Under the pieces are notes generated by a model, which was given only the letters and a program-made list of their open reading frames with translations, did no database searches and had not been told where the DNA came from. A stretch of DNA of 64,000 nt from Allium sativum (lineage: Eukaryota; Streptophyta; Magnoliopsida; Asparagales; Amaryllidaceae): the NCBI GenBank assembly GCA_030737875.1, contig CM060912.1, positions 881,291,199-881,355,198 on the forward strand, in the 5' to 3' direction. Positions 49,886 through 61,649 of this stretch are shown in pieces. Positions within the stretch are counted from its first letter, which is position 1. Each line of letters begins with the position of its first letter. Both the position numbers and the translations under genes were made by a program.

Positions 49886-50813
49886 AGGGGAGATATATAT
49901 ATATATATATATATATATTTATTTAATTAATTATTTTATTTTGTAAAAAGTTGACTTTCACATACGACCTCGAAACGAGGCCCACCGCCTGTCGCCCATA
50001 GCGTTTTACCCCCATTCCGAACACAATGGGATATGTATCGTAAGCTGATTTGATCGTTTGAATCAGTTTCCGTTAAATTTACATTTAAATCACTATATTG
50101 AATTTTAAACGTACATTTCAAATTACCGGGGTCACATACTAACTCTAAAAATTCTCGAAAAATATTTTCTAGCTTCGTATTGACGATACGGTCCTAACAA
50201 AACTAGTTTCGTCGAATTCTGAGACCGTTAGAAAAATGGCCATTTTCCAGTCGATTAAAATCAACTGAAACTGGTCAAACGCGTTTTCCTTTGCCACGCT
50301 CACCTATTGATTCGAAAAATTATAAAATTTGGAATCTAGCAATAATTTGACATCACGGACCCAACAAAACTGGTTTCGTCGAAATCCGAGGTCATTTGCA
50401 AAATGTCCATTTTTAAGGGCCTGAATTCCATAGCGACTATTCAGAATTTTCAACTGGACATATCTTTTGATTCCCGCAATGAAATCTTGATTTGTCGGAT
50501 TCGTTAGAAAGATATTCTCATTTAGATCCTATCATTTTTGGTTTCACTAAAATCCGGATTGTTTTGCACCCGGTATGCTCAATTGAAGTTTGAAATCGAA
50601 TTATCGAACTTCCGCGCCATTTTCAATTCTATTTATAATTATATATAAATATTTATATTCTAACGACGACGCGTATAATATATACGTCGAATTCTATTCA
50701 AAACAAATTTCCTCGTCGATATTATTTAAAATAATTCATTTTAAATATTCAAAATTCGATAAAATCGCTAAAATAAAAATTTTAAACTGGCCCAGATTTT
50801 ACGGGTTATTACA

Positions 50814-51850
50814 ATCTCCCCCACTTAAAACTTTTCGTCCCCGAAAAGGAACAAAGTCGAAAGTGGTTTGATTATTCAACACTATGTTCGATCTGGCTTC
50901 CATTCTCCAACTTTTCAGTTTCTGAGAATTTTCTAAATTTCAAAAATTTGGCTAACACCCTAAATTTTCGAAAAATTTCGCCATAACCTCCCCTGCAATG
51001 GGAGCATCGGGGAATTTCAAATAGCTTCCCCGGTCCTTCAGATCTCAAAAAGAAAAAGAAAAAGCCAAGCGGCTAGCCAATAGGCTCATAAAATCACCAT
51101 CACCCAAACAAAACAGTAAATTATGTAGTAAACATGTACCTATTTGTCGGGCAAACAAATTTTATTCTCTGGCTTTAGCCTCCTTGCTATGACCTGTTCA
51201 ATGTAAGTATATGTATATGCAAGCAAATGCGACCAATTTTCAATACAATTAGATATTTGGTTATATTAGGCATAATGGTTCAAAATTAGTAAACAAATAG
51301 GCAAACAACACAAACATCAGTCAATTAGTGAATTAGAGTTTCAAATTCATAATTCGATACATATACAAAAAATCATGTTTTTGATGCCAATTCACAACAA
51401 TGTGTTCTAACTATATAAGTTTTGGTTCTCACACCAGTCTAATGGAAATATACAGGTATCACACCTTCGAAACACGAAACTAATTACTAATGATGACGCG
51501 TCAATCATCAGAATCAGGTCCGGGCGACTAGAGTGTGATTCTATATCTATCCAGTATATTAAAACTTCGAATATACGTTCATGACGCGTATATGCAAAAC
51601 CTTTATATACCAGATTGTCCATATTCAAAATAAATAAATAATCAAATACGTTTAAAATGGTTTAAATTTCAAAACAAAATTGTTTTCATTTGAAAAATAT
51701 ACTCTTCACACTCGTTCTAGGATACTACTGATCCTATCTCTAACGAGTCATTCTAATTGGATATTACTAATCCAATATCTGATGAATTCTTTCGTATGGT
51801 TCTAATGTGCCTTGTTCTCGAGCTCTGTAAACCAAAGCTCTGATACCAAA
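50814..51850 (-). other. interior of giant-LTR element, non-coding
   Basis: 1037 bp between the LTRs. From the left: polypurine tract (minus AAGTGGGGGAGAT, 50814-50826), perfect hairpin CTTTTCG-TCCC-CGAAAAG (50831-50848), UTR block with CGCCATAACCTCC (about 50988-51000) and ACCTATTTGTCGGGC (about 51137), then AT-rich sequence to the PBS. The longest ORF is 73 codons with no domain. Confidence 0.88.
51837..51848 (-). other. primer binding site of giant-LTR element
   Basis: Exact minus-strand TGGTATCAGAGC, separated by two bases from the right LTR. Confidence 0.93.
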
Positions 51851-54800
51851 TGTGACGGCCGGGAATTTCGCTCGATCTGAATCAGTCGTTAAACCGATCT
51901 AGACCGTTCGAAACCCCTGAACGTTGAGAACATGACCAATCAGAACACAAACAGAAGAACATTTCATTGTATATTACAACAATGCATCAGATTACAAGAA
52001 TATACAGAGTATAAATGAACAAATATTACACAGAAATATCAGAGATTTAAATTACATTTAAATACATAGCAGCGGAAAATAATACGAAGCACAACTGAAG
52101 GTGATATACGGATACAGAGCTTTCCGAATATCATTCCAGCTGTAAACCAGGATCCTGTGAATATAAATCTGCAAAACCAAAACTACTAGCTGCCCGTGTG
52201 GAAAATAGGGGCACCCAGAGTTTAGGTTAAAACAATAAACTCCAGGTCAGTCATGTGACTGGTGTGAGAACTAAAACAGTTATTTAAAACTTTACTTTAA
52301 AAGAGAGTAATTCAAGGGATCACGCCGTATAACACGGAACGGGTTTCCTCCCAAGAATATCAGTGCATAGAATAAACAGTGCAATGCTTTTTCGAAAAAT
52401 GAAGCTATTATAAGACCCAGGTCCCATCACACAATGCAACGCAAGCCGGAGGATAGGGTTTTCCCTTATAATAGCCAAACATGCTTGGTACGTTTAAAAC
52501 AAATCATTTGATACTATAATATTTGTATAGTGTCAAAACATTTCAATCATAAATATAAATCATAGACGGCATGGGTACCATATATCATGTCGCCATACTA
52601 GTTCTACAATTAAAACCGCAATCCACGTATTGGAAATTGGATTTCCGTCATGAGTCGAGGCAAGGGGCAAGCTCCTCTCCGCGTTCGAGACACTCTAGCA
52701 AATGCCTCAGGATTACGCACACTGGGTAACCCCTGGATCTTCAGGGCCGGTCCTCACTTACGTTAGAGGATTAGTTATGCCTGAACACACGTTTCCCGGT
52801 CCTTACAGACCTATAATCGAGGCGCCTCATCCAACAACCACATAGGTGAAAAGTATATAAATGTCAGGGCTGGTAAGTCACTGACACCACCAAAGCTAGA
52901 AAGAAACGTCGTGCTCTCCCTGCAGTCCGTATCCCGTTTTTAACTCATACCGAGGTGTGAGGCTCGCGAATTCACGCTATACACAAAGCTACGCCACAAA
53001 GGCCATGCTTTGATCATCAACCACAAGACTTTGCTTTTCAACAGAAGCCTTGATCATTGCATCTTAGCGTGCCACACAGGCAATTCATGCCATGCGACTG
53101 ATGTCCATCGATATACAACCTCTGAGCTCGTACTTCTCAGAGAAGGGCGTTAAGCAAAAGAATAAATTCTCCGCCGCCAAACAGATGTATATTTAATAGA
53201 AATCAATCAACATAGAATAAAATCCAGTGTCAGACACACAATCCATTTACAAGTCCGTTCTGGGTCTGAACGAAACCGGAGGCACTTTCCTCGCATATCC
53301 ATCCATCTCCAAGTACGTTTGGACGACCACCAACTATTTCCATCCTCTTGGGTGTACAGCCCAATCAGGATCGTCAGTAATAATCCAAACGATGTGAAGA
53401 CTTCCGGTCTTCGACCACCGTCTTCATCTTCGACTTATCGTCGAATCGGTTATTCAGAATGGGTATAAACCCGGACTTTCCGAACAACCCGCGTATATTA
53501 AAAACAAATGTTACACAAACACAACATACGCCTCATTCTTATTCATTAGTCACTAACCGCAAATTAGCAAGAGAACAATTTCCCAAACATTAACCCCGAA
53601 GGCCGAAACCAACATCAGATCAATACCCAGGAAACCATTCATCTTAGCCAACCTACAGCTAGTTTCTAAATTCCACATTCTTAGGGAAAGGTTCCCATTA
53701 ATTTTATCCAAGATAAATTCTTTAAAATTTATCCTGTATCTTCCTTTGGATGTCATTTAAAACCAAATTATGGTTTTTCCAACTAGTCAAGATTAGCGAA
53801 CCGTAACGAAGTAGTTATTTATTTTATTTCCCAATCCCAACCTATTCATCCCATGAAGCAAAACTGGTAATACTCCATATCTAACACCGTGGTGTTATCG
53901 GTAAAATTAATTACCATTTCACGTTCAAATCTAATTAAAGATTTAACTATCGCTTTGGAGCAAAACTGGCGATACCCCATACTCACTCATTTCTAAATTT
54001 GATAATTTAGATTACAAATTCACACTTCAATCTAATTGCAGATTCGTTAGAACTCCTTTTTCTGGGTTAAAGAACTAGGTGTTATTTAAAACACAGTTCA
54101 CGATAAACCCAAATCACATTCTATTTATTATCGGGTTAAAGAACTAGTGTTATTTAAAACACAGTTCACGATAAACCCATTTCAAATCCAATCAAATATA
54201 TTAGAAATCCCGATTATTTAAAACCCCTTTTAAATCTAATTTATTTATTTAAAAATAATTAGGTTTTAAATTTAGTTCAAAACTAGTTCATTTCGATAAA
54301 AATCTATTTTTATCTTTTCAAATATGGAGTTTTTCATCCCAATTCTTCCCAAATCATTTCTTATGATTTTACATAAATTATTACTATTTTTAATAATCTT
54401 ATCAAGGCCCGTACAGTCGATTTCCAACAACGGCCATCGAACTGCACCTATAGCGACCTTTTTCGAATTTGATTTGGACGTATCTTAAAATCCAACCGTT
54501 AGATTTCGAATTTCTAATATTCGTTAGAAAGCTCTTTTCGATACGAACCCAACGGTTCCGGTTTTAGGAGAATCCGACGGTCGGATCTCCCGTAATGTCC
54601 GTTTGAAGTTAATGGTCGAAATTCACGAACTGCCACGGCGCGGCACGTTCTATTCAGTCCATTATATTATATATATAATATATATATAATATATATTTCG
54701 TCGATTCCTATTTAAAACGAATTATATGAATAGTTTAGATTCGTTTCAAAAACAATTTCAACTTCCATTTCAATTCAAATCAAAATTGAATTCTTCTTTA

Positions 54801-57800
54801 TAAATTCGTTCTAAAATTCATTTCTATTCAATTCAAATTTCAATTCAATTTGAATTCATTTCACTTTGCTTTCGATTCAATTCAAAGTGGTTTTCTATTC
54901 GATTCATTTCAAATTGGTTTTCTATTCGATTCATTTCAAATTGGTTTTCTATTCGATTCAAATTCATTTTCTATTCAAATCAAATTCGTTTTCTATTCAA
55001 ATCAAATTCGTTTCGTTTTCTATTTGAATCCAATTCATTATATATTCAATTGAAATCAAATTGGTTTTCTATTTCATTCAATTCGAAATCGTTTTATATT
55101 CAATTCAAGTCGAAATCGTTATATATTCAATTCATTTTGAAATCGTTATATATTCAATTCATTTTGAAATCGTTATATATTCAATTCATTTTGAAATCGT
55201 TATATATTCAATTTATTTCGAAATCGTTATATATTCAATTCATTTTGAAATCGTTATATATTCAATTTATTTCGAAATCGTTATATATTCAATTTATTTC
55301 GAAATATTATATATTCAATTCATTTCGAAATCTTTGATTTCGAAATCACTTTTCAACATCATTTTAAAATGATTAAAATCGATATAAATATCGTTCACGT
55401 CAAAATGGCGTCAATCTAATCAACACAGCTTCATTTATTTCTATTTTCAAATATTCTATTTCAAAATATTTCTATTCAAATATTTCTTTTCAAATATTTC
55501 TTTTCGTCAACACACGACTAATCTCAATGAATGAGTACCGTCCACGTGTGACTACTTTTGTTAAATTATTTCGTTCAACACATGACTAATCTCAACGGAT
55601 GAGTACAGTCAACACATGAACCTTTACTTTATATTATAAAGATGTAAATTTTATTATTAAAATATTTCGTTCAACACATGACTAATCTCAACGGATGAGT
55701 ACAGTCAACACATGAACCTTTACTTTATATTATAAAGATGTAAATTTTATTATTAAAATATTTCGTTCAACACATGACTAATCTCAACGGATGAGTACAG
55801 TCAACACATGAACATTTACTTTATCTTATAAAGATGTAAATTTTATTATTAAAATATTTCGTTCAACACATGACTAATCTCAACGGATGAGTACAGTCAA
55901 CACATGAACATTTACTTTATATTATTCTTTATCTTCTAAATTGGAATGAGGCCCAATCAATCACCATATAAAATTAATTATATGGATTTTCATACATCAC
56001 ACGTATATAATAGCATTGAAAGATAATCAAACATCAACCAAAGTGCACTACACTGTATAAGCATCAAATATAGATATCTAACGCATATAACAGCCTGTCA
56101 ATCAATCGATCGACATATTTAATCAATCAGGATGAGTGAACTTCAAATTTCATCCCAACACCCGTGTGGGGTTTCAAACAATCAATCACAGATTTTATTT
56201 GTGCAGTTGGGCGATGTGTAAAATTTATCGACCCAATCAATGTCAGTCAAATCAGTGTACATAAACAAACCGTCTGGTTTGTAAATGAATATTTTATTTT
56301 ATTCACTTTCACGTCAAAAATTATATTTTTAACGATAAAACATTTTATTTCGACATATGAATTTCTATTCAATTCATTTATTCAATAAAATGATATTTTT
56401 ATTTTTCTAACATATTTTCGAAAATTTCGGCGGCATAACGGCACGATACTAAAAACGGGACGAGGCCTAGCCTTATCCCCGGTCTAGTGAAGGCCCACGC
56501 CATTCACACATCAATCATATCAATTCATTTCATCAAACAATTCAATTTCGATCAAATTTTCCAACTAGTCTATGCAACCAAACAAACAAGTCCATGGTCT
56601 GTGGACGATTGTGTCGGGTGCTACTAAGCACCGTCTGCATCCTAGTATATATATATATATATATATATATATAACTATAATAGAAATTGAAGAGTGAGAA
56701 GTTCTCACCGAAAGCTATCCTAGCTCCACGGCACTTCACTGATAGAAATCTTCTTCGTTATCCCATCTTCGTCATCTTCGTTGCCCGTCGTCACTATATA
56801 TAGAAATCACACATTTTTATATTTCGATGTCTTTTAAAATAAAAATCACATTTTTATTTATTCATTTTCAATTTAAAAATAATATTTTTATAATCACTTC
56901 ATATATTTAGAAATCGAATTTTTACTGTTATGTTATATAGATAAAAATTATATTTTTATCCCGCCATTTTCCATATAAAGATTTCGCCTTTTTAAATTTA
57001 AAGATTTCACCTTTTTAAATTTAAAGATTTCACCTTTTTAAATTTAAAGATTTCGCCTTTTTAAATTTAAAGATTTTGCCTTTTTAAATTTAAAGATTTC
57101 GCCTTTTTAAATTTATCATCTATATAGTAAAGATCATATTTTTAATACTTTAAAAATATTAAAAATCATATTCTTCCTATCAACTAAAATCATAGATTTT
57201 CTACGAATAAAAATCTTAACTTTTATGAACTAAGAACCCTAGCTTTTCGAGTTTAAAAATCATGTCTTTACATTTTTAAAAGTCGGACCTTTATATTTCT
57301 AAAGATCTAAACTTTACTTTATGGAAAAAAAATCAAGTCTTTGTGGTATTATAAATCAAGTCTTTCCTATAAATAAAAATCTAACCTTTTTAAATTAAAA
57401 ATCTATATTTTTAAAAACGAAAATTATAATTAGATTTTGACATATTAAAAGAAAACGAGAGACTCACTGTTAATCCTTCGCATTGTCTTCATCGTCGAAT
57501 ACTTCCTAGCCCAAGACGAACGTCGCTCAACTTTAGGGTTCGCGGTTGGCTGCGTCTCCATCCCCGGTGGCGGCTACTGACAGGTGGAAGAGGCGGCTTC
57601 GAGGAGAAGGTGGGGGGGGGTCGCGGATGAAGGTTGAGGAGGGTGGAACGGTGGCGATCCGGTGGCGGTCGATGGGGTTAGGGCGCGGCAGGGTCTTTGG
57701 GCGATTTTGGGTCTCGTGGGCGTGGTGCTCCGGTCTGGGGGGGGGGGGGGGGGTGGCGATGGACTAGGGGGTGGCGGAAAATGAGGGGAGGAGGAAGGAT

Positions 57801-58805
57801 CCTCGACGGCGGCTTCGATTTTTTTTTTTATTATTTTTTTTCTTTTCCGTTCGATTGAAAATATGAGGGGGGGGGGCAACGGGTTTTGAAGGGGATATAT
57901 ATATATATATATATATATTTATTTAATTAATTATTTTATTTTGCAAAAAGTTGACTTTCACATACGACCTCGAAACGAGGCCCACCGCCTGTCGTCCATA
58001 GCGTTTTACCCCCATTCCGAACACAATGGGATATGTATCGTAAGCTGATTTGATCGTTTGAATCAGTTTCCGTTAAATTTACATTTAAATCACTATATTA
58101 AATTTTAAACGTACATTTCAAATTACCGGGGTCACATACTAACTCTAAAAATTCTCGAAAAATATTTTCTAGCTTCATATTGACGATACGGTCCTAACAA
58201 AACTAGTTTCGTCGAATTCTGAGACCGTTAGAAAAATGGCCATTTTCCAGTCGATTAAAATCAACTCAAACTGGTCAAACGCGTTTTCCTTTGCCACGCT
58301 CACCTATTGATTCGAAAAATTATGAAATTTGGAATCTAGCAATAATTGGACATCACGGACCCAACAAAACTGGTTTCGTCGAAATCCGAGGTCATTTGCA
58401 AAATGTCCATTTTTAAGGGCCTGAATTCCATAGCGACTATTCAGAATTTTCGACTGGACATATCTTTTGATTCCCGCAATGAAATCTTGATTTGTCGGAT
58501 TCGTTAGAAAGATATTCTCATTTAGATCCTATCATTTTTGGTTTCACTAAAATCCGGATTGTTTTGCACCCGGTATGCTCAATTGAAGTTTGAAATCGAA
58601 TTATCGAACTTCCGCGCCATTTTCAATTCTATTTATAATTATATATAAATATTTATATTCTAACGACGACGCGTATAATATATACGTCGAATTCTATTCA
58701 AAACAAATTTCCTCGTCGATATTATTTAAAATAATTCATTTTAAATATTCAAAATTCGATAAAATCGCTAAAATAAAAATTTTAAACTGGCCCAGATTTT
58801 ACGGG
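51851..58805 (-). repeat. giant right (5') LTR, 6955 bp, last 8 bases missing
   Basis: Same module order as 43893-50813 with few substitutions. Length differences come from minisatellites, the TA tract near 56645 and the poly-G run (17 G at 57737-57753). It ends CAGATTTTACGGG and then switches to unrelated sequence, without the TTATTACA terminus found in the left copy. Confidence 0.87.
57540..57895 (-). other. GC-rich island with poly-G run in right giant LTR
   Basis: Counterpart of 49560-49885, with a 17 G run and an inserted GCGATGGACTAGGGGGTG stretch. The minus-strand frame is altered relative to the other LTR. Confidence 0.45.
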
Positions 58806-60030
58806 ATAAAGCCGATACCTTTCCACATTTGTTCAAAACTAGGTTTGGATTTTTAGGAAAATCCGTGAAGTAGTTCGTCGATCGGCTGGTGCGAGGTTGA
58901 AGGGGGCGGAGAGACGCGTCAGCGCGATGTGGTGGGGTCCAGCTCGGTTCACCAGGGAGGCAGCGGCGGCGCTTAGAAGTTTCGAACTTCAGGGCGGTAG
59001 TTCTCTCGAAATACGTGACGAGGGAGGGAGCGGCTTGTCTTGATTGGAAGAGTGGAGGATGCTCTTCAAAAAGTTCAACTAGGGGTGGGGCTAATAGTGG
59101 CTGTGGCGGTCGAAAAATGGCCGGGAAGGGGAGAAAAGGGTTTCAGTCGATGTTGAGGGGGGGGGGGGGGTGGGGTTTTCTGATAATTTTTTTATTTTAA
59201 TTATGAATGGAGAAATTCTATTGGTAGATTGTTTTATTAAATTTTGAAATAGTGTTTCTCCACACGGACACCAATTCAAACACAATGACTTTTGCCCCTA
59301 GCTAAATACCCCCATCCCGGACACAATGGGATATGTTTCGTAGGCCAATTCGACTGTTACAGTCAGTTATTCTTCAAATTAAAATATAAAACATTCAAAT
59401 TCTGTTTTGAACGTACATTTCAATTTGCCAGGGCCACAAACTGATTGGTAAAATTCCAAAAAAATAAATCTAGCTATGTTTTGACGCTACGGTCCCAACA
59501 AAACTAGTTTCGTCGAATTCTGAGACCGTTTGAACAATGGCCATTTTCTGGTCGATCCAATTTAATAGAAATTGATCAAACACGTTTTCTTTTGCCACGC
59601 TCACATACTAGCTTCAAAAATTATGAAGTTTGAAACTTAGCAATAATTTGACATCCCGGATCCAACAAAAGTGGTTTCTTTGAATTCTGAGGTCGTTTGC
59701 AAAATGTCTATTTTCAAAGGCTATATATTCTCTATAGCGACCTTTCTGAAAATTCATTTGGCCATAACTTTTGATTCCCGCTATGAAACTTCGATTTTTC
59801 AGATTCGTTAGAAAGATATTCATAAACAGATTTAAATATTTTTGGTGTTATTAAAATCCATTATATTTTGCACCCGGTACAGTCAGTCAAAGTTTGAATT
59901 CAAATTTTCAAACTGCCACACTATTTCTAATTCATTATTTTATTGCAATATTCTATTTCAATTGTTTAAATTTCTTTAAAATATCCAATTTAAAAATTTT
60001 AAATTGGCTTGTATTTTCCGGGTTGTTACA
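58806..60030 (-). repeat. right part of chromovirus 3' LTR
   Basis: Ends GGGTTGTTACA directly before a polypurine tract, so 60030 is a true LTR end. From about 59270 it follows the same order as 50000-50813 (CCCCATCCCGGACACAATGG, the GTCGAATTCTGAGACCGTT block, the TAGCGACC module) at clearly lower identity. The left part is a GC-rich island (58880-59180) with a 14 G run at 59157-59170. The left boundary is a junction with the giant element, not an LTR end. Confidence 0.75.
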
Positions 60031-60132
60031 ATCTCCCCCACTTAAAACTTTTCATCCTCGAAAAGGAAAAAACAGTATAGTAGGAATCAAAAATGTAAAT
60101 GCAAAGTATTGTGAAGGTACCTTACACCGGAG
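60031..60132 (-). other. chromovirus polypurine tract and 3' UTR
   Basis: Minus AAGTGGGGGAGAT at 60031-60043, identical to the PPT of the giant-LTR element, followed by a hairpin CTTTTCA-TCCT-CGAAAAG at 60048-60065 with one mismatch at the loop-closing pair. Confidence 0.85.
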
Positions 60133-60725
60133 TTAGTCAGAGAGGTTCATTCTGCATTTGGGGTAAGCTTGCTTAATGCTCTCCTCAGGCTCCCAAGTAC
60201 AGTCTCTAGGATCACTACTCCATTGCACTTTAACTAAATGAACCTTCTTGCTCCTTAGTTCTTTAGTTTCTTTTCCAATAATTTTTAACGGCTCTCTTCT
60301 GACTGCTAATTCTAGAGTAATTTCCAAGTCCTGTTGCGCTGCTTCTTCTACAACAAGATCCGGATCATGCACATGTCTTCTAAGTTGAGATACATGAAAT
60401 ATATTATGCATTCCAGGCAACCAATCAGGTAATTGAACCCTATAAGAAAGAGTTCCAATTCGTTCAAGTATAGGATAGGGACAAATAAATCTGGGTGCCA
60501 ACTTCCCAGTTATACCGAATCGGATCACTCCTTTCATCGGAGAAACTTTCAAATAAACATGATCACCAACAACAAATGTCAAATCTCTTCTTATAGAATC
60601 TGCATAACTTTTCTGTCGGCTTTGCGCGGTTTTCAATCGTTTCTTGATGAAATCAACTTTATCTGATGCTTCTCTAATCATATTGGGTCCCAACACAAGT
60701 CTATTGCCTGGTTCTACCTAACATG
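60133..60725 (-). pseudogene. integrase C-terminus and chromodomain
   Basis: Opens after a frameshift near 60720. Contains the GPY/F-type region (GKLAPRFICPYPILERIG, with C where G is usual), LPGMHNIFHVSQLRRH, and a C-terminal chromodomain with KVHLVKVQWSS and CTWEPEESI. Chromodomains of this class bind methylated histone H3 and direct integration to heterochromatin. The frame ends normally at 60133, about 100 bases before the LTR. The listed ATG at 60694-60696 is internal to the integrase, not a real start. Confidence 0.88.
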
Positions 60726-61649
60726 GGGAGATCTACACGGTCTACTATTTAATGCCTCAAATGACGACATTTTTAAACTTGCTTGATAGCTATTGTTATA
60801 TGAGAATTCTGCCAAATGCAAGTGATCTTCCCATCACCCACCAAAATCAATAATACAAGCCTGCAGTAAATCTTCTAAAATTCTGTTCACTCGCTCAGTT
60901 TGGCCATCTGTCTGAGGGTGATTAGCAGTGCTCATGCTTAGTTTTGTTCCCAATTCTGCCTGGAAAGCTTCCCAGAATTTGCTAGCAAATATTGGGTCTC
61001 TATCACTGACCATGCTTATGGGAACTCCATGCAGCTTAACAATTTCTTTGAAATATATATGTTCTAGACTTTGAGCGGTTCTATTGGATCTGACAGTTAT
61101 GAAATGGGCGGTCTTCGTGAAGCGATCTACGATCACCCAAATACTGTCATTACCTTTCTTGGTTCGGGGCAAATCATCTATGAAATCCATGGAAATATGT
61201 TTCCACCTCCAACCTGGAACTTCCAACGGTTGCAACAATCCGGCTAGCTTTTGTTGGTCACTCTTGACAAATTGGCAAGTAGGGCACCTGCTAACATATA
61301 AAGAAATGTCCCTCTTCATCGCCTTCCACCAGAAAGTGTGTTTGATATCATTGTACATTTTACTTACTCCAGGATGAATGCAAAGCTTGGATTTATGGCT
61401 TTCATCGAGCACCTCTCTTTTGAGCTCAGGGATGTCGGGAACACAAATTCTCCCATTTAATCTCAGAACTCCCTCATTATCCACTTGGAAACTGGAGCTT
61501 TCGCCTTTTTGAATTCTTCTGATCATCTCTTTAACAAAATTGTCATTTTTCTGTAGAACAGAGATCTTGTCATTCAACGAAGACGTAACGATAAAACTGG
61601 CGATGATTTCCGTGTTTCTACTGAGCGCATCAGCTACTATGTTAGCCTT
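60720..61649 (-). pseudogene. integrase zinc-binding and catalytic core
   Basis: Open part 60834-61577. The zinc-binding region shows ESHKSKLCIHPG and CPTCQ. The catalytic core has SMDFIDDLP, VSDRDPIF and the terminal glutamate in HPQTDGQTERVNR, so the D, D, E residues are intact. A TGA at about 60831 follows DFGG and interrupts the core; the reading WEDHLHLAEFSYNNSY continues in the same frame to a frameshift near 60720. Confidence 0.9.

Larger units (their letters stand above)
43893..50813 (-). repeat. giant left (3') LTR, 6921 bp
   Basis: Begins TGTGACGGCC and ends GGGTTATTACA. In order: start module (43893-46100), palindromic GGGTTAAAGAAC pair (46106-46220), LTR-end-like module (46440-46760), AT minisatellites, a 96 bp minisatellite, the GCATAACGGCA block (48440), a 23 bp minisatellite, the GC-rich island, and a second LTR-end module (50430-50813). 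Many short ORFs arise from the repeats; none looks functional. Confidence 0.88.
43893..58805 (-). mobile_element. giant-LTR non-autonomous gypsy-type element (LTRs 6.9 kb, interior 1.04 kb)
   Basis: Two direct copies, 43893-50813 and 51851-58805, lie 7958 bp apart and are about 99 percent alike where I compared them. Between them sit 1037 bp with a PPT beside the left copy and an exact tRNA-Met-i PBS beside the right copy, both in minus orientation. The copies end TGTAATAACCCG...CCGGCCGTCACA on the minus strand. These signals show retrotransposon LTRs and not a segmental duplication. No gag, pol or long ORF exists in LTR or interior. It sits inside the LTR of the adjacent chromovirus. The right LTR lacks the last eight bases and no target duplication is visible. 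Confidence 0.85.

Noticed and set aside
43893..58805. Simple 7.96 kb tandem segmental duplication
   Set aside because: The PBS exactly abuts one copy and the PPT exactly abuts the other, and copies have LTR-type ends, which a chance duplication would not produce.
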